Below, one piece after another: positions 30,849 through 42,236 of a stretch of 64,000 nt of DNA. A program made the position numbers and the translations under genes. Numbering within the stretch: the first letter of the stretch is position 1; each line of letters opens with the position of its first letter. This DNA comes from Macrosoma leucophasiata (lineage: Eukaryota > Arthropoda > Insecta > Lepidoptera > Hedylidae), in contig JAWQUS010000009.1 in the NCBI GenBank assembly GCA_036365455.1, positions 2,944,001-3,008,000 of the forward strand, given 5' to 3'. The notes below the pieces were generated by a model, which had not been told where the DNA came from, made no database searches, and saw nothing but the letters and a program-made list of their open reading frames with translations.

Positions 30849-32218
30849 CTAGCTGAGCCCGCGATTTCGTTCGCGTGGATTGGAATGGAATGGTAATGAC
30901 TTTGGAGAGCATTTTTTGGATATAACTTTAGGTTCATTTTGGATCATACGAAAACACGATAGCTAATAAAATCTGGTTTACATTAATACTATATAGATAC
31001 TTCTCTGTATGCAATATTAGACTAACGCCACGAAACCCACCAATGCTACCAATGTCACCAGCGCCCCCAACTCCACCAACACCACCAATACTACCAACTC
31101 CACCGAGGCCATCAACGCCACAATCGCGATAAACGCCACCAATGCCACCAACGCTTCAAACGCCACGTGTCGTTAGTGGCGTTCCACTAACGACACCAAT
31201 GCCACCACCACCCTCGGAAGCAACGCTAGCAACGCCACCAATGTCACCATTACCACCAACGTCATCAATGCCAACAACGCCACAATCGCGATTAACGCCA
31301 CTAACGCCACCAACGCTACCAATGCCACCAACGCCACCAATATCTCCAACGCCTCTAACGCCATCAACGCCACTAAAGCCATCAAAGCCACTAACGCTAC
31401 CAATGTCACCACCACCACCACCAACGCCACAAACACCACTAACACCTATGTATACCACTAACACAAACCACATTCAACTCGCAGTCAAAAAATTGATTGA
31501 GTTTGACGAATTGTGATAGGTAAATTGTTCCACAACTCCAATTCTATTGATTTGTATGTAGGTTTGTATGAAGGTACAGTACTCAACAATTAATATTGCA
31601 CATCGCTTGCAACAGAAATTCATAATTTGTGAAAAAAATAGCTTTCTAGCTATCATTGTTTATGAGATACATCCTGGTGACAGACAGATGGACGGATAGA
31701 CAGACAACGGAGGATTAGTAATGGAATCCGTCTTTACCTTTTAGGAACGGAAACCCTAAAAAATAGAAGATAGATACAGAATAGTTTAAATATAATCGAT
31801 ATGATTCTTTGAACAGACGTAACTTTTTTATTTCTGAACCGATTGACATGAAACAAACACTGAATGCTATGTGAAACTAACCACAATATATTAGTATAAA
31901 ACGCAAATCGGATAAGCCGATTCTAAAATTAGCGTGCACAAACACAGAGACAAACAGACATTTTTCCGGGATAAAAAGTACCCAGTATTGTGCGCCAAAG
32001 CTTAAAGCATAATTATACCAAATTTCATTGTAATCGGACGGGTAGTTTTTATGTGATGCTTGAACAAACAGACAGACAGACAGACAGAAAGACAAAAAAA
32101 AATCTAATCACATATTTTTCGGGTTCGGTATCGATCTAGTAACATTCCCTGGTATGTATTTTTTCAATATTTTTAATGTACAGAATTTACACTTCTACAG
32201 TTTTATTATAAGTATAGA
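30849..32218 (-). mobile_element. Long non-autonomous Helitron-like element (1370 bp) with internal minisatellite
   Basis: On minus it begins TCTATACTTATAATAAAACT after host A and ends CACGCGAACGAAATCGCGGG, CTCAGCTAG before host T, meeting the Helitron terminal rules. Near its 5' end is a (CAGA)n stretch (32073-32092). It holds the ACCACCAACG-type minisatellite at 31021-31470 and a piece of repeat Y at about 31600-31755. No Rep/helicase frame. Confidence 0.6.
31021..31470. repeat. C/A-rich minisatellite (CCACCAACG / CCACCAATG units)
   Basis: Nine- to eighteen-base units of the type ACGCCACCAATG repeat for about 450 bp with one strand almost free of G runs. This keeps several frames open on both strands: a Pro/Thr-rich 124 codons on plus and a Val/Ala/Leu-rich 90 codons on minus. 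These frames are by-products of the repeat. Confidence 0.85.
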
Positions 32219-32844
32219 TTTTACACAGAAAGTTGTAAATAGAACGAATATGTCCAATATAATGAAGTTTATGATGTTTAATCATAGACTTAAGGTTCGA
32301 TTAAGCCTATAAAATCACGCTCGACGTAGCGATCGGGAAAATCCTGTGTGAAGGCACCTCTCTCCGAACACGGTAATGTTTTTGACACGAGACTTAATAA
32401 GCGAAGACTTATTATACAGTTTCCGGATATTTCTTGGACAGAGTTATGAAGTCCTAGTAATATTACGTTGTTATCTACTCAAAGTATTTATAAGTAAGTG
32501 TACTTTACTCCCTTATGAGTCAATATTTTATTGATACTTCAAACGGAAACGAAATGTATGTTGACGGTGAGTTAACATTATGAAGAATGTAACAGTGTGT
32601 CGTTAAACTAATGCCAGGAGGCCGTTATTCCTATCTTGAGGTCTCAGGTTCGATTCCCGAGTCACGAGAGCTACAGGGATTCTGTATTTTTCGGAAGAAT
32701 CCCAGTGCCACAAAAAGCACAAGTAGCAGAAACGTTGCTATCTAAAAGCCCAATTAGGGGCATTGTATTTAGTGCTCCTTTATACGAGTAAAAGTAGTTA
32801 GTAGTATTGTATTGTATGGCCCCGTAATAACTGTCACAGAGACA

Positions 32845-32990
32845 AAATAACTAAGGTCTCAGGGGTGGCAATGCATCTGCATTTTGATCCCTGGTCTTTG
32901 TGTGGGTGTTTATAGGCTGGAGTCATCACTTAACATCAATATGAACTGTATGCTTGTTTGCTACCTTCATTAAATAAAAAGTACAGTTTA
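32845..32990 (+). repeat. Repeat Z, 3' half
   Basis: CTAAGGTCTCAGGGGTGGCA, GCATCTGCATTTTGATC and AGTCATCACTTAACATCAAT, ending in an A-rich tail. Confidence 0.75.
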
Positions 32991-35221
32991 CATGAAGTTC
33001 AACTCCATCAGATTATTATTTCGCATTTCTCTACAATTAATTAGTCTGTAAAATGCCACAAATTTCTTGGTTCTTCTGTATTTCCTGTAAATATTGATTT
33101 TAAATAAAACAAACACTTCGTTTCATGTTTCATTAGACTTTCATTCAGTTGAAGGAACACGTTGAACCGATTTGGGAAAATATACCTTGAGATTGCACAA
33201 AATGGTAGACTTTGAAATTTTATGGACTTATCGAGAACTTAATGGCGTTTGAAATCGGGGTAGCGTTTGCTAACCGTAAGGGTTTGATATTCAAAGGGGT
33301 TGAAGGAACCCAGTAAGTTGATGAAAAGCGGCCAATTGCGAGTTGGACTTGTGCACGAAGGGTTCCATACCATCATCTATAAAAGAAAATCACGTTTGTT
33401 ATATTCAAGTTTCTACCTTTATAGAGTATAAAATTGCTTAAAAATTGCATTTGTGGGATGGGAGCCTTTATTATTAACTTTATTTTTATTTTATTATTTA
33501 TTTTAAAAGGTAATTCAACAAAATATTCTGTGAAAATTATAAGCTTCTACCTGGTACGGTTATTTTAAAATTGAGCAAAAATACGAAAAACTCGTAAATT
33601 GTATGTGGACCCCTGATGAAGCCTCTTAATTTTGGTACTTCATTACTTTGTACCTCTGGATTAGATACTTAATGACTGATGTGTATCGCTAACACTGATT
33701 TGATTTGCCGGGCGTACAAAGAGTTTTTACTTGGCCTAATGAGAATTAGCGCGACCATGACTTGCCGAATATTTAAAAGAAAAATGTTTATTTTAAATGA
33801 TCGAATAATAAACAAGTGACGATTTTTTCATCGCTCTCTTACATTATCAAATGTGAACACACGATTTTATATTAGTTAAAAATCTGTGAATTTGCACTGA
33901 ATTTTATGCCCGTTTACCTGATTCCGGAGTTATCGGACCCTCCGAATAAGCTGGTGGAGATCAATTTATGGTCGAAGAAGACGCCGGCATCGAGAAGTAA
34001 TCAACACCAAATCTGACTACGTGTCGTCAAGAACAATAACCTGATCTGCGGTACCTCGGTACAGTCTCCAATTTGGTGAGTGGCTTGCACGTTAGTTATT
34101 AGGGTGTTTGATCCGGAGGGATAGGAAGTTTGGTGCTGAAGTTTTGAGTGATCATTTCACTATACTTAGGATTTATAATCCGCCTTGGTGTGGACTATTT
34201 ACACGTCCCACAAACCCCCTTTAATGTTTTCATTTTTTTTATTTTTAATATTTTTTGCTCTAGCGACAACAAATATATATAATTTGTGAAAATTTCAGCG
34301 TTCTAGCTATCACGGTTCATGAGATACAGCGTGGCGACAGACAGACAGCGTATGCTTAGTAATTGGGTCCCGTTTTTACCTTTTAGGTACGGGACCCTAA
34401 AAACATGGCTACGCGTAGTCTCCTCGCGTAGACTTGTAAAGCGCACTGTTTTTGTCGAGACAAGATCTCATTTCGACGAACGTTCACCCCAAAAGGTTGT
34501 TAGTCGAATAATTATGACGTAGCATCCCTTTAACGTGGCATCGTGGTCGTTTCTGGCTGTAATTCCTCACGTATTGCGCTTAAATCGTTGAGCCAGCCTT
34601 AAATATGTTGAGGCAAGATATTTTCCTACTATTTTATTGCAAAATACTGTGTTCTCCTATAAGACGTAGATCACTGGTCAAAAATGTAAATAAAGCGTTA
34701 ATTTTTTCTGGTTTTTTTTCTGTTAAAAGTCAAAGACAGGACTCGCTTTGTACGTCGTAGCAAGAAAATTATAAAACATCCGGGTTAAATCACCTAAATA
34801 ATGACATCACAAACTATTAAGCTTTTTAACAATTTTAAAAGAATTAATAATTTTATGAGTAGTAGTCGTGTCTGTTGATAGAGCTCCATTGAAACCACTT
34901 ACATTGTGCTTGAGCTCGAGAGCTCTATCCCTTCATGACCCTTGAACTTACTTTTTATTAAGCGAGTGTTTCTGAACAGCATAATTACTGGTAAAAAACT
35001 ATGATGGGGCAGCAAACACACAATGCCAATTTGTGTCTTGCTTTGTTTGGCGCTGACTGAAATTAGTAAGTTACCTACATCACTAAAGCTTTAATTTATT
35101 TTAATCTTTCAAGTTTTGCATTGTTGGTAATTAATTATTTTTACTAAAAGTTTTTATTTTTAAGTTTTTAAGTTTTTTTTTAGTGCTTGAAGTTCCCCTA
35201 GTTTTAATTAACTTTCAAAAG
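32991..35221. other. No gene seen; two repeat Y relics
   Basis: At 33325-33480 GGCCAATTGCGAGTTGGACT and GTGCACGAAGGGTTCCATAC open a repeat Y copy. At 34255-34400 GTGAAAATTTCAGCGTTCTA and TAGGTACGGGACCCTAAAA close another. The stretch 33900-34140 is less AT-rich than its flanks and contains an open PELSDPPNKLVEINLWSKK reading with no known match. Confidence 0.45.
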
Positions 35222-35541
35222 CCATGACTAGACCGTTAGCCTGCTGTTTCGCATGGATGGTAAGTGAACAGGTACTGCTGCCTATAGATCTACATAAAAT
35301 CCCAATGGGTCAAAATACGGATGCGTTGAAAATCCCGAGGGCTTAGTTATTTTGCCTCGGTGACAGCCATTCAACGGCTCTGTAATTTCCGGCACAGAAG
35401 CATAACACCTTAGGCCTCAGAAGTGGTAACGCATCTGCATTTTGACCTTGGTCTTTGTGCGGGTGTCTATAGGCTGCGGTCATCACTTAACATCAATGTG
35501 AATTGCATGCTTGTTTACCACTTCCATAACATAAAAAAAAC
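35222..35541 (+). repeat. Repeat Z, near full length with variant 5' part
   Basis: From about 35383 it is typical (GTAATTTCCGGCACAGAAGC, AGGCCTCAGAAGTGGTAACG, GTCATCACTTAACATCAATG, AAAAAAAA tail). The first 150 bp differ from other copies (GGATGGTAAGTGAACAGG). Confidence 0.65.
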
Positions 35542-35636
35542 TTTGTTATCTAACCAGAACACATTAGGTTACGCGTTGGTGCCTACGTCCACAACACTGA
35601 ACTCTCACTCTCTATGAACTCTTTTTTTTACATACA

Positions 35637-36321
35637 TCTATATATATAAAAATGCAACCCGTTTTCCTTGGTCACGGCATCACGCGTGAATGGCTGGACC
35701 GATTTCACTAATTCTTTTTTTGTTGTTTTTCTTATTATTAGGAGAAGGTTCTTAAGGAAAAAAATTATTAAGAAAATCTCATAAAAATGCAACCCGTTTT
35801 CCTTGGTCACGGCATCACGCGTGAATGGCTGGACCGATTTCACTAATTCATTTTTTGTTGTATTTCTTATTATTAGGAGTAGGTTCTTAAGGAAAAAATT
35901 TTTAAGAAAATATATATATACATATACATAAAAATGCAACCCGTAGTATTAAATAAAGTTGGTGGCATTTTGTTTGATATAAGCTTATTACAGTGCTCGG
36001 GTATAGTGAAATAGAATAACAGTGCGAAAACACGTTTTTTCGGGTTGCCTGCAAAACTTCATTGTAAATGTTCTGGTACATTATAAAAATAAATTGCTGT
36101 TCGTTAGTCTCGCTAAAACTCGACAACGGCTTTATCGATTTGGATTATTTTGCTTTTGAATGATTTTTGGAAGTCCAGGGAAGGTTTAAAAGGTAAGAAA
36201 ATATGAAGGAATTGAGGGGAAATAGTAAAAACCACAATTTTATTTTCCCATACAAATAGTCCGTATCTATCAAACCTTTGACACATTATGTCATTCTGAG
36301 GCAATTTGCCGGGTCACCTAG
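35637..36321 (+). mobile_element. Non-autonomous Helitron (685 bp) with duplicated 5' end and insert
   Basis: It starts TCTATATATATAAAAATGCA after host A and ends CAATTTGCCGGGTCACCTAG before host T. Its first 140 bp (AAATGCAACCCGTTTTCCTT, GGCTGGACCGATTTCACTAA) are tandemly repeated at 35644-35782 and 35783-35930, with a third start at 35930. A separate dispersed repeat fills 35945-36085. Confidence 0.75.
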
Positions 36322-36639
36322 TATCCAATATTTGTTTATTATTGCATTACTGTGTTAGGTTCCGACGATACCTGTTACCTATTAGTCATTTTAAACATTG
36401 ACACAGATATCTTCCGTAATAAAGCCTTATTTTGCTGCTACGTTATACTGTCAAATATCTCGTTAAATAATTATATCCTATCTGTTAAACCGAAAAGCAA
36501 TATACTGTCAATAAAACGTGAAAGCAATTATTAAAAGCCCACACGTGTTATTCTTGTAAACAACGCATGTATCAAACATATCCATGCGAGTTGAATGAAA
36601 CACCCACGGGTTGGACTTTGATTAATATTACAGCTCGCG

Positions 36640-37047
36640 AAGGGCCGTCAAGGGCGCTGCGAGTCGTCCCCGGGACTCGACCTTGAGCCCGCTGCCCTAC
36701 TTCCCCGGACTACCCGGTAGTTATTAGCTAACTCCTCATCTACGCCGTCTCCCACATTCATACACAATGGGTAATCAGCTAGCGTAAAGAGATCGGTGGA
36801 TTTTTCAAGGGGCAGGTCCCAGGTCGTGGCGCGCACCTGAAGGCTGCGCAGCCCGGCGGGGGCGCGGGGTGCGGGGGACGGGCGGGCGAGGGTAGGGGGC
36901 CGCGTGGGGGGTGTGAGGCGGCGGGCGCGCCCAGTCCCGCGCCGAGCGCCGCTCGGGCCGGCCGCCGTTTTGTTGTCGGAGGCCGCATGAGCGCGCCGGC
37001 GTGCTAGCGCAGCGTGCGCGGGTGTGGTATGCCCGCGCGTCGCCGCC
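36640..37047 (+). promoter_or_regulatory. CpG-rich promoter / 5' UTR of the gene starting at 37048
   Basis: About 400 bp is strongly GC- and CpG-rich in an otherwise AT-rich region. It ends in a strong Kozak context (GTCGCCGCCATGG). A short upstream frame (36987-37007, 6 codons plus stop) and a second upstream ATG at 37029, out of frame and overlapping the main start until a TGA at 37095, could lower translation if they are within the transcript. Confidence 0.6.
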
Positions 37048-37093
37048 ATGGCCCCCATGCTGGCGGCCTTGGCGCTGCTCGCCCTCATCCCCG
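37048..37093 (+). CDS. First coding exon: signal-peptide-like start of an unidentified secreted or membrane protein
   Basis: The ATG at 37048 in perfect Kozak context opens MAPMLAALALLALIP, a short hydrophobic Ala/Leu stretch like the h-region of a signal peptide. After one base of the next codon (37093) comes GTGAGTGC, a strong 5' splice donor, so the exon would end in phase 1. The surrounding CpG island supports a real transcription start. The mature protein cannot be identified, because no downstream exon was recognised; the following sequence up to the window end may be intron. A second in-frame ATG at 37057 is a possible alternative start. Confidence 0.6.
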
Positions 37094-38984
37094 GTGAGTG
37101 CGAACCTCGTGCGAGGCGCAACAGGCGGTAGCCGCGCCCCCAAGTTTGTTTATCAATCGATCGTGTTGTGTGTGATCACATGGTACATGTTCAGGATGGG
37201 ACAGGTAACGGTCTGGCCGGTTCGGCCTCGGAGTCCACGGTGGTGTCGCGATTCTCATCGACTTAGCCGCTTCCGATATCTCTCTGTACCCACCTAATGA
37301 CCTAATTCATCACTTATCCGTAACTAAAATCTAAGCTAAGCTCCAACTTACGAAGCCGACATAAAATTGAAAAAGAGCCGAGCGAGTCAATCTCAACCTA
37401 ATTTCTGTTAAAAGGTTTTCCGATCTGAAACCTTAATGATTCGGTTCGAGGCACCTGATAGAATGGAGGTTTTATGACTCGCCCCCCGCTCTCACGGTAC
37501 CTTACATTTAAAGCGCCTTTTAAGAGAAATCAATGCCGTTTTTCACCCGACCCTTACAATATATTTTCCTTTAACCATATTTGTCGATAGAATTGTACGA
37601 AACGCAAGAAAAATATGGACGAACAAAACTCTCTGAAAATAGCTATTGTCTTTGTTATCTGCCAAATAAAGATTTGTCTAGAGCTTAACGGTTTTCACTC
37701 CGTTTATTTAATATTCGCAGGAAACGTAAGACAATGAAATATCGGGGATAATTCCAAAACTTTGCAGAGCCAGACGAACTTTATTATCTTGAAACGCAAG
37801 GAATTATGATACAAATTGAAGTGATTCGACAATGCGACGATGAAAAACTTGTATCCTTGTTCCAAACTCGTTTAGAAGAACCATTTTAGACAAGTGTCAA
37901 TTTCGGTAATACTTTTGATCCCTATCTTTGAGTTGAATTGAAAAACTTTTAGATACACTTTGTTACGCGATGGTTCTATTACACTTTATGCTTGTTAGAC
38001 ATAACGCCTTATCAAAGAATGGGTCATAAATGCGAAATTTTCTTTTCGGCAACTTTTATCCAAATTACCGTATAGGATTTCTAATATAGAAATGGCTATA
38101 AAGATAATGAATTTTATTTGTAAATATAAAAATGAGATTCATTGTAATAAGGTAAATGCACCATTTGAAGATATTCAAATTTGCGTACTCATCTTCATGA
38201 AGTACTTCTTTCTTCGTACCCAAATTTAGGTAGGATTATAAGTAAAAAAAAAACGTAATAATCGTAAAAATATAGACTTTATGGATATGGAATCGAAAAT
38301 TTCAAATGTTAAAGACATAAAGCTCGATACATTAAATTTTGATTTATACCGTAAATATTATGTATTTGTATGAATAGAAAAGCACTTGACCTAAACTATT
38401 CAGAAAGACTATAAAATTTTGTATTAGATTTCTTTTGTACATTGCAATCTCCGGTTGCATGTATATGTTGATAGGTTAGAGTACCTATTACTTAACTTAA
38501 ATGTAAATAATAGGGGTGTTTGCCACTGACATTTAAAAAATTACATACCTATTCACAAACATAGATTGTGCTACAAACATTCCCGATTTGCTAGTTTTAG
38601 TACACTAGAAATAATAATAGGACACGAGCTTTAAATTCATTGGATACATAGTCTAAACTCCGGGCAATGTTTCCGATTGAAAAAACCCTTGAAAATCAAA
38701 AGTTAAATATTCAAATAAAGTAGACTATATGTATGACATTGTCTTTAAAAAAAGAATGATTAAAAAAATGCAAAATCCATATCAGTATGTATTTTACTTA
38801 GATGAAGGTCTCATTATTTATTTTTGAATCGTTAACAGGACACATTTTAATATCATTGAAGATAAAAATTAGACAAATTTATATCAATGAACTTGTCTCC
38901 ATTTTCATGATTCTGAAAGATATAAGATGTTTTCTATGAGACTAATTCGGGGAAATATTATTAAACCAACATTTATTTCTTTTA
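37094..38984 (+). other. Putative start of a long intron; no gene seen
   Basis: It follows the GTGAGT donor. GC content falls quickly after about 37300. No exon-like open frame with flanking splice signals is recognisable. Confidence 0.4.
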
Positions 38985-39095
38985 AAGAAAAATGGAAAGA
39001 AAAATTTGACTTCAGGCGAAACTCGAACTCGCGGCCACTGGGAATCTAGTCCAGCCGCTCTTCCAACTGAGCTACTGAAGTCCTGGCCGATTTGT
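38985..39095 (-). repeat. tRNA-like SINE family 3 (complete cloverleaf head plus tail)
   Basis: The minus strand at 39082-39008 folds as a 75-nt tRNA: a 7-bp acceptor stem (GACTTCA with TGAAGTC), D arm GCTC/GAGC, an imperfect anticodon arm and a T arm GCGAG/TTCGC around TTCGAGT. It continues into the tail AAATTTTTCTTTCCATTTTT that recurs at 868-915, 46930-47035 and 47115-47200, so it is a SINE and not a lone tRNA gene. There is no clear anticodon identity. Confidence 0.7.
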
Positions 39096-40078
39096 CAAAT
39101 CTTTCCTTCACATTTATTGCATTGCCTTATGGTGGCAGTAGCGCCATTTTTTTTTTCCATTTTTCATTAAAATATATTTTACAAGCATGTGTTAATGCAA
39201 AATAATATAAAAAACAATATTTATTTGTCGATTTGATCGATAAAACTATACCTCAGCCATTGGGAGCATTCATAAGAAAATTGCTTTAATATTAATCTAA
39301 GAAAATCTACATTCATCTTAGTGATATAAATCTTTTAAACTATACACTTTTTATTGTGAAAGATTTTTGCGTACTTAATATTACATTTTAATGTTTATTA
39401 ATTTTTAATAAACATAAAAAATATTTGTTTAAATGTTATTTTTGTAAGATATCGCACTACTTCACTGTTATATCGAGGTCCTGACCTGAATCGTCCCCTT
39501 GTCACGGGATGATTTCACTCCGTGTTGTTAACGACAAGGGTGATAGATATATAGGTTTATTACTCCTATATATAAAGCCCATTGAAGATCTCCCGAAAAT
39601 AATGTATATGCAACGCTGTAAGCTGCTTTATTACTAACATAAACGTTTCTTTAGTGTTGTCTTTGCGACCCTTACATACATTTATTCACATTTGAAGGAT
39701 TCTAAACAAGGAATTGGCAAGATTAACTTGAATATGTACTTTACTCTTTCAGCTTTAAAAAAATAATAAAGAAAGACCGACTTACAATGATATATTCTGC
39801 CTCCACGTAGGTACTAAATTTGAAAATCCTTAGAGGAATATGATGATTTCCTACTGCTGATGTAAGGTCAATATAAAAAAGCACGTTTGCTAAATACGTT
39901 TGTTTTCATAAACGATAAATGTGGTTGTGTAACCTTCTTTATTAACATAGGTTATCGTTTGCTGTCGTCACTAAACGAAATACATAAAATAACACTTTCA
40001 TAAAATAAGTTAGGTAATATGTTTGACGAATATCATCACTTTAAATACCGACTTGAAGAAAATTTTCCGACCGATATC

Positions 40079-40155
40079 ATTGTTACGCTTCATCGTAGCG
40101 CTTTGTACCCCCCAGCTACGTAGCGTAGTCCATCGGTCTATGACGTAGAATTCGA
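40079..40155 (+). repeat. GCTACG-rich dispersed repeat, copy 1
   Basis: GTTACGCTTCATCGTAGCGC and CAGCTACGTAGCGTAGTCCA, CATCGGT, ACGTAGAATTC match 40551-40630. Confidence 0.7.
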
Positions 40156-40550
40156 TTACGGTTCTTAGTAAAGACAAATTTTGAGAACGAGACTGAGAAA
40201 TGCAAGAATAGAGTTGATGTTTTGGCAAAAAATATACATATTCTTGTGTAGAGTACTTATTAAGCTTAAGTTCGATCGTATATCACAGCGAAATTTTCTT
40301 TTACATAATAAATACTAAGATCGAAAGATGTTCATGTACACGTAATAGAAGTTTGTTAGAAAATCGAGCAATGCCGCGTTCGCTATCATTGAAGATGGAC
40401 AAATTAGTGAAGATGTAGGTAGTGCTTGATTAGTATATTTCGTCGAGTAACACATTGTACTATAAAGCCTCAGTGTACTACTCGTTTATCAGAAGTTAGA
40501 TAAGTTATTTAGAAGTGGTAGAATTTCATGACGGAATACAGAAATATCAT

Positions 40551-40650
40551 TGCTACGCTTCATCGTAGCGCTTCGTAGCTCCAAGCTACGTCGTAGCGTA
40601 GTGCATCGGTTTTACAACGTAGAATTCAACTTTTTTTTTTTTTTACGTAA
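40551..40650 (+). repeat. GCTACG-rich dispersed repeat, copy 2
   Basis: GCTACGCTTCATCGTAGCGC, AAGCTACGTCGTAGCGTAG and TGCATCGGT match copy 1, 472 bp upstream in the same orientation. It contains short self-complementary words (GCTACG and CGTAGC). Confidence 0.7.
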
Positions 40651-40847
40651 AGACAAACATGTTTTTTTTGCATATAGCCTGACGTAGTTGGGAAATGAAT
40701 TAAGTTGTGGTCACATTTTCATAGAGTTTGTTCGTATTCATAGGCAGTTGAAAATGCATAGATATATTTTAATCTAATTTTATTGTAGTTGTCAAAATTC
40801 TTCAATATGTCCCAATTTCTACCACCTTGTAGTATTAAAAATCGGCC

Positions 40848-41090
40848 AAGTGCGAGACATACTTGCGCACGAAAGTTCTATACCATCATATATAAAAACG
40901 GTGAAAAATCACGTTTGTTGTATGGGAGACTCCCATATTTTTTTTTCTGTTGTTAAAGCAGCAACAGAAAATCATCTTGATCGAAATACAGCCTGGTGAC
41001 AAACAGACAGAGGGAAAGCCGCACAGCAGAGTTTTGGTGATAGGGTCCGGTTTTTACCCTTTGGGTAAGGACCCTTATAAAGTGCGAAAA
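40848..41090 (+). repeat. Repeat Y, near complete
   Basis: It begins GGCCAAGTGCGAGACATACT, TGCGCACGAAAGTTCTATAC, includes AAAATCACGTTTGTTGTATG and GTGACAAACAGACAG, and ends GGTTTTTACCCTTTGGGTAA, GGACCCTTATAAAG. A widely dispersed lepidopteran-type repeat of uncertain class. Confidence 0.7.
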
Positions 41091-41384
41091 ATAGTTTTTT
41101 TTTAATATTAACCGAAGTAATCTTTAGAGTGATACCAGAATGAAACTATTCATATCCATTTGTGAGAGTGAGAATCTTAAATAAACGGAATATTCTAGGT
41201 TCATTGAAATAATGGAAGCAATTTACTACATTAATAACTGATCTAATCGACTCAATGCCAAATGAAATAACAATCGACAAAACCCAACTTTGGGATAATA
41301 TGCTGCTAAAATTATTATAATTTCTCGACTCGATATGGCTAATAGAATTTTTATATATAGCCAGGTAATCTATATCCTTATACA

Positions 41385-41450
41385 TTTAATATATATATAT
41401 TTTAATATATATATATATATATTTAATATATATTATTGTGTATATTATCT
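41385..41450. repeat. (TA)n / ATATATTTA microsatellite
   Basis: Long TATATATA runs with TTTAA interruptions. Confidence 0.9.
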
Positions 41451-41760
41451 ATATACTGTATAAGTTATGTATATATTACTTATGATACGTAAATATAATA
41501 ATTATATCTAATATATTTTTATCTTTTTATTGATTGTTAAATACAATTTATAATGTTTTTGTTTCTATACAATACCTATTTCTTACTGTCCATATAGTTT
41601 TTATTATTGCACCCCTACTATCAGTAGCCCACTACCTCAAGGTTGACTGGTAGAGAATGCCCTATGGCATTAAGTCCGCCTTATGTACTAGGTGCATTAA
41701 AGTTTAAATAAATAAATTTAAAGGTTTGTTTGTTGGTGTAAGCGCTCTTGAACTGTAACA

Positions 41761-42034
41761 GCCTCAGTGGCTTAGTGGTAGCAGGTCACTACTACTACGT
41801 TGGGGTCCAAAGTTCGATTCCCGGGTCCGGGGTTATCATCTGTGAAAATCCTTTATCTCTGATTCAGTTGGGACTTTCCCAGTACCTCGGAGTTGAGAAA
41901 TGTGGCTGAAGACGTCAATAGGCTCGCCACCTGGGCCAAAACGTAATCGGCGAATCGTGGGTGTTTGCATGTATGCTTGAATGCATGCATTTACTTCTGC
42001 CTATCCCTTCCGGAATTACAGGCGTGAAGTTGCG
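41761..42034 (+). repeat. tRNA-derived SINE family 1, full length
   Basis: The head GCCTCAGTGGCTTAGTGGTA and B box GTTCGATTCCC precede the body and the tail TTCCGGAATTACAGGCGTGA, as in 25826-26155. Confidence 0.85.
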
Positions 42035-42152
42035 TTGAATAATAATAAAGAATAATTGCAATAATGTTCACAAAGTTTGACAACCATACATTCACGTTTA
42101 AGAAGTTTTACATAATAATTCATGTGTTGATTGGGATTTCATTGTACTTAAT

Positions 42153-42236
42153 ATATGTATGAAGAGAACCGGGATATCTGGCGCTCCACAAACTCTGCCT
42201 ACCCCTTTAGGGACCTGGTGTGAAGATTCATACATA
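42153..42236 (+). repeat. RTE LINE 3' tail fragment
   Basis: GTATGAAGAGAACCGGGATA, GGCGCTCCACAAACTCTGCC and TACCCCTTTAGGGACCTGGT match the end of the RTE copy at 29195-29520 with an internal deletion. Confidence 0.7.

Noticed and set aside
31021..31470. CRISPR-like array
   Set aside because: There are no constant repeats with unique spacers and the genome is eukaryotic; it is a degenerate minisatellite.
31142..31516. Pro/Thr-rich secreted or Val/Ala/Leu membrane protein
   Set aside because: The open frames on both strands are produced by a 9-18-bp minisatellite.
39008..39082. Possible functional tRNA gene on the minus strand
   Set aside because: The cloverleaf is good, but the anticodon arm has a mismatch and the sequence continues into a tail shared by several other sites, so it is a SINE head.
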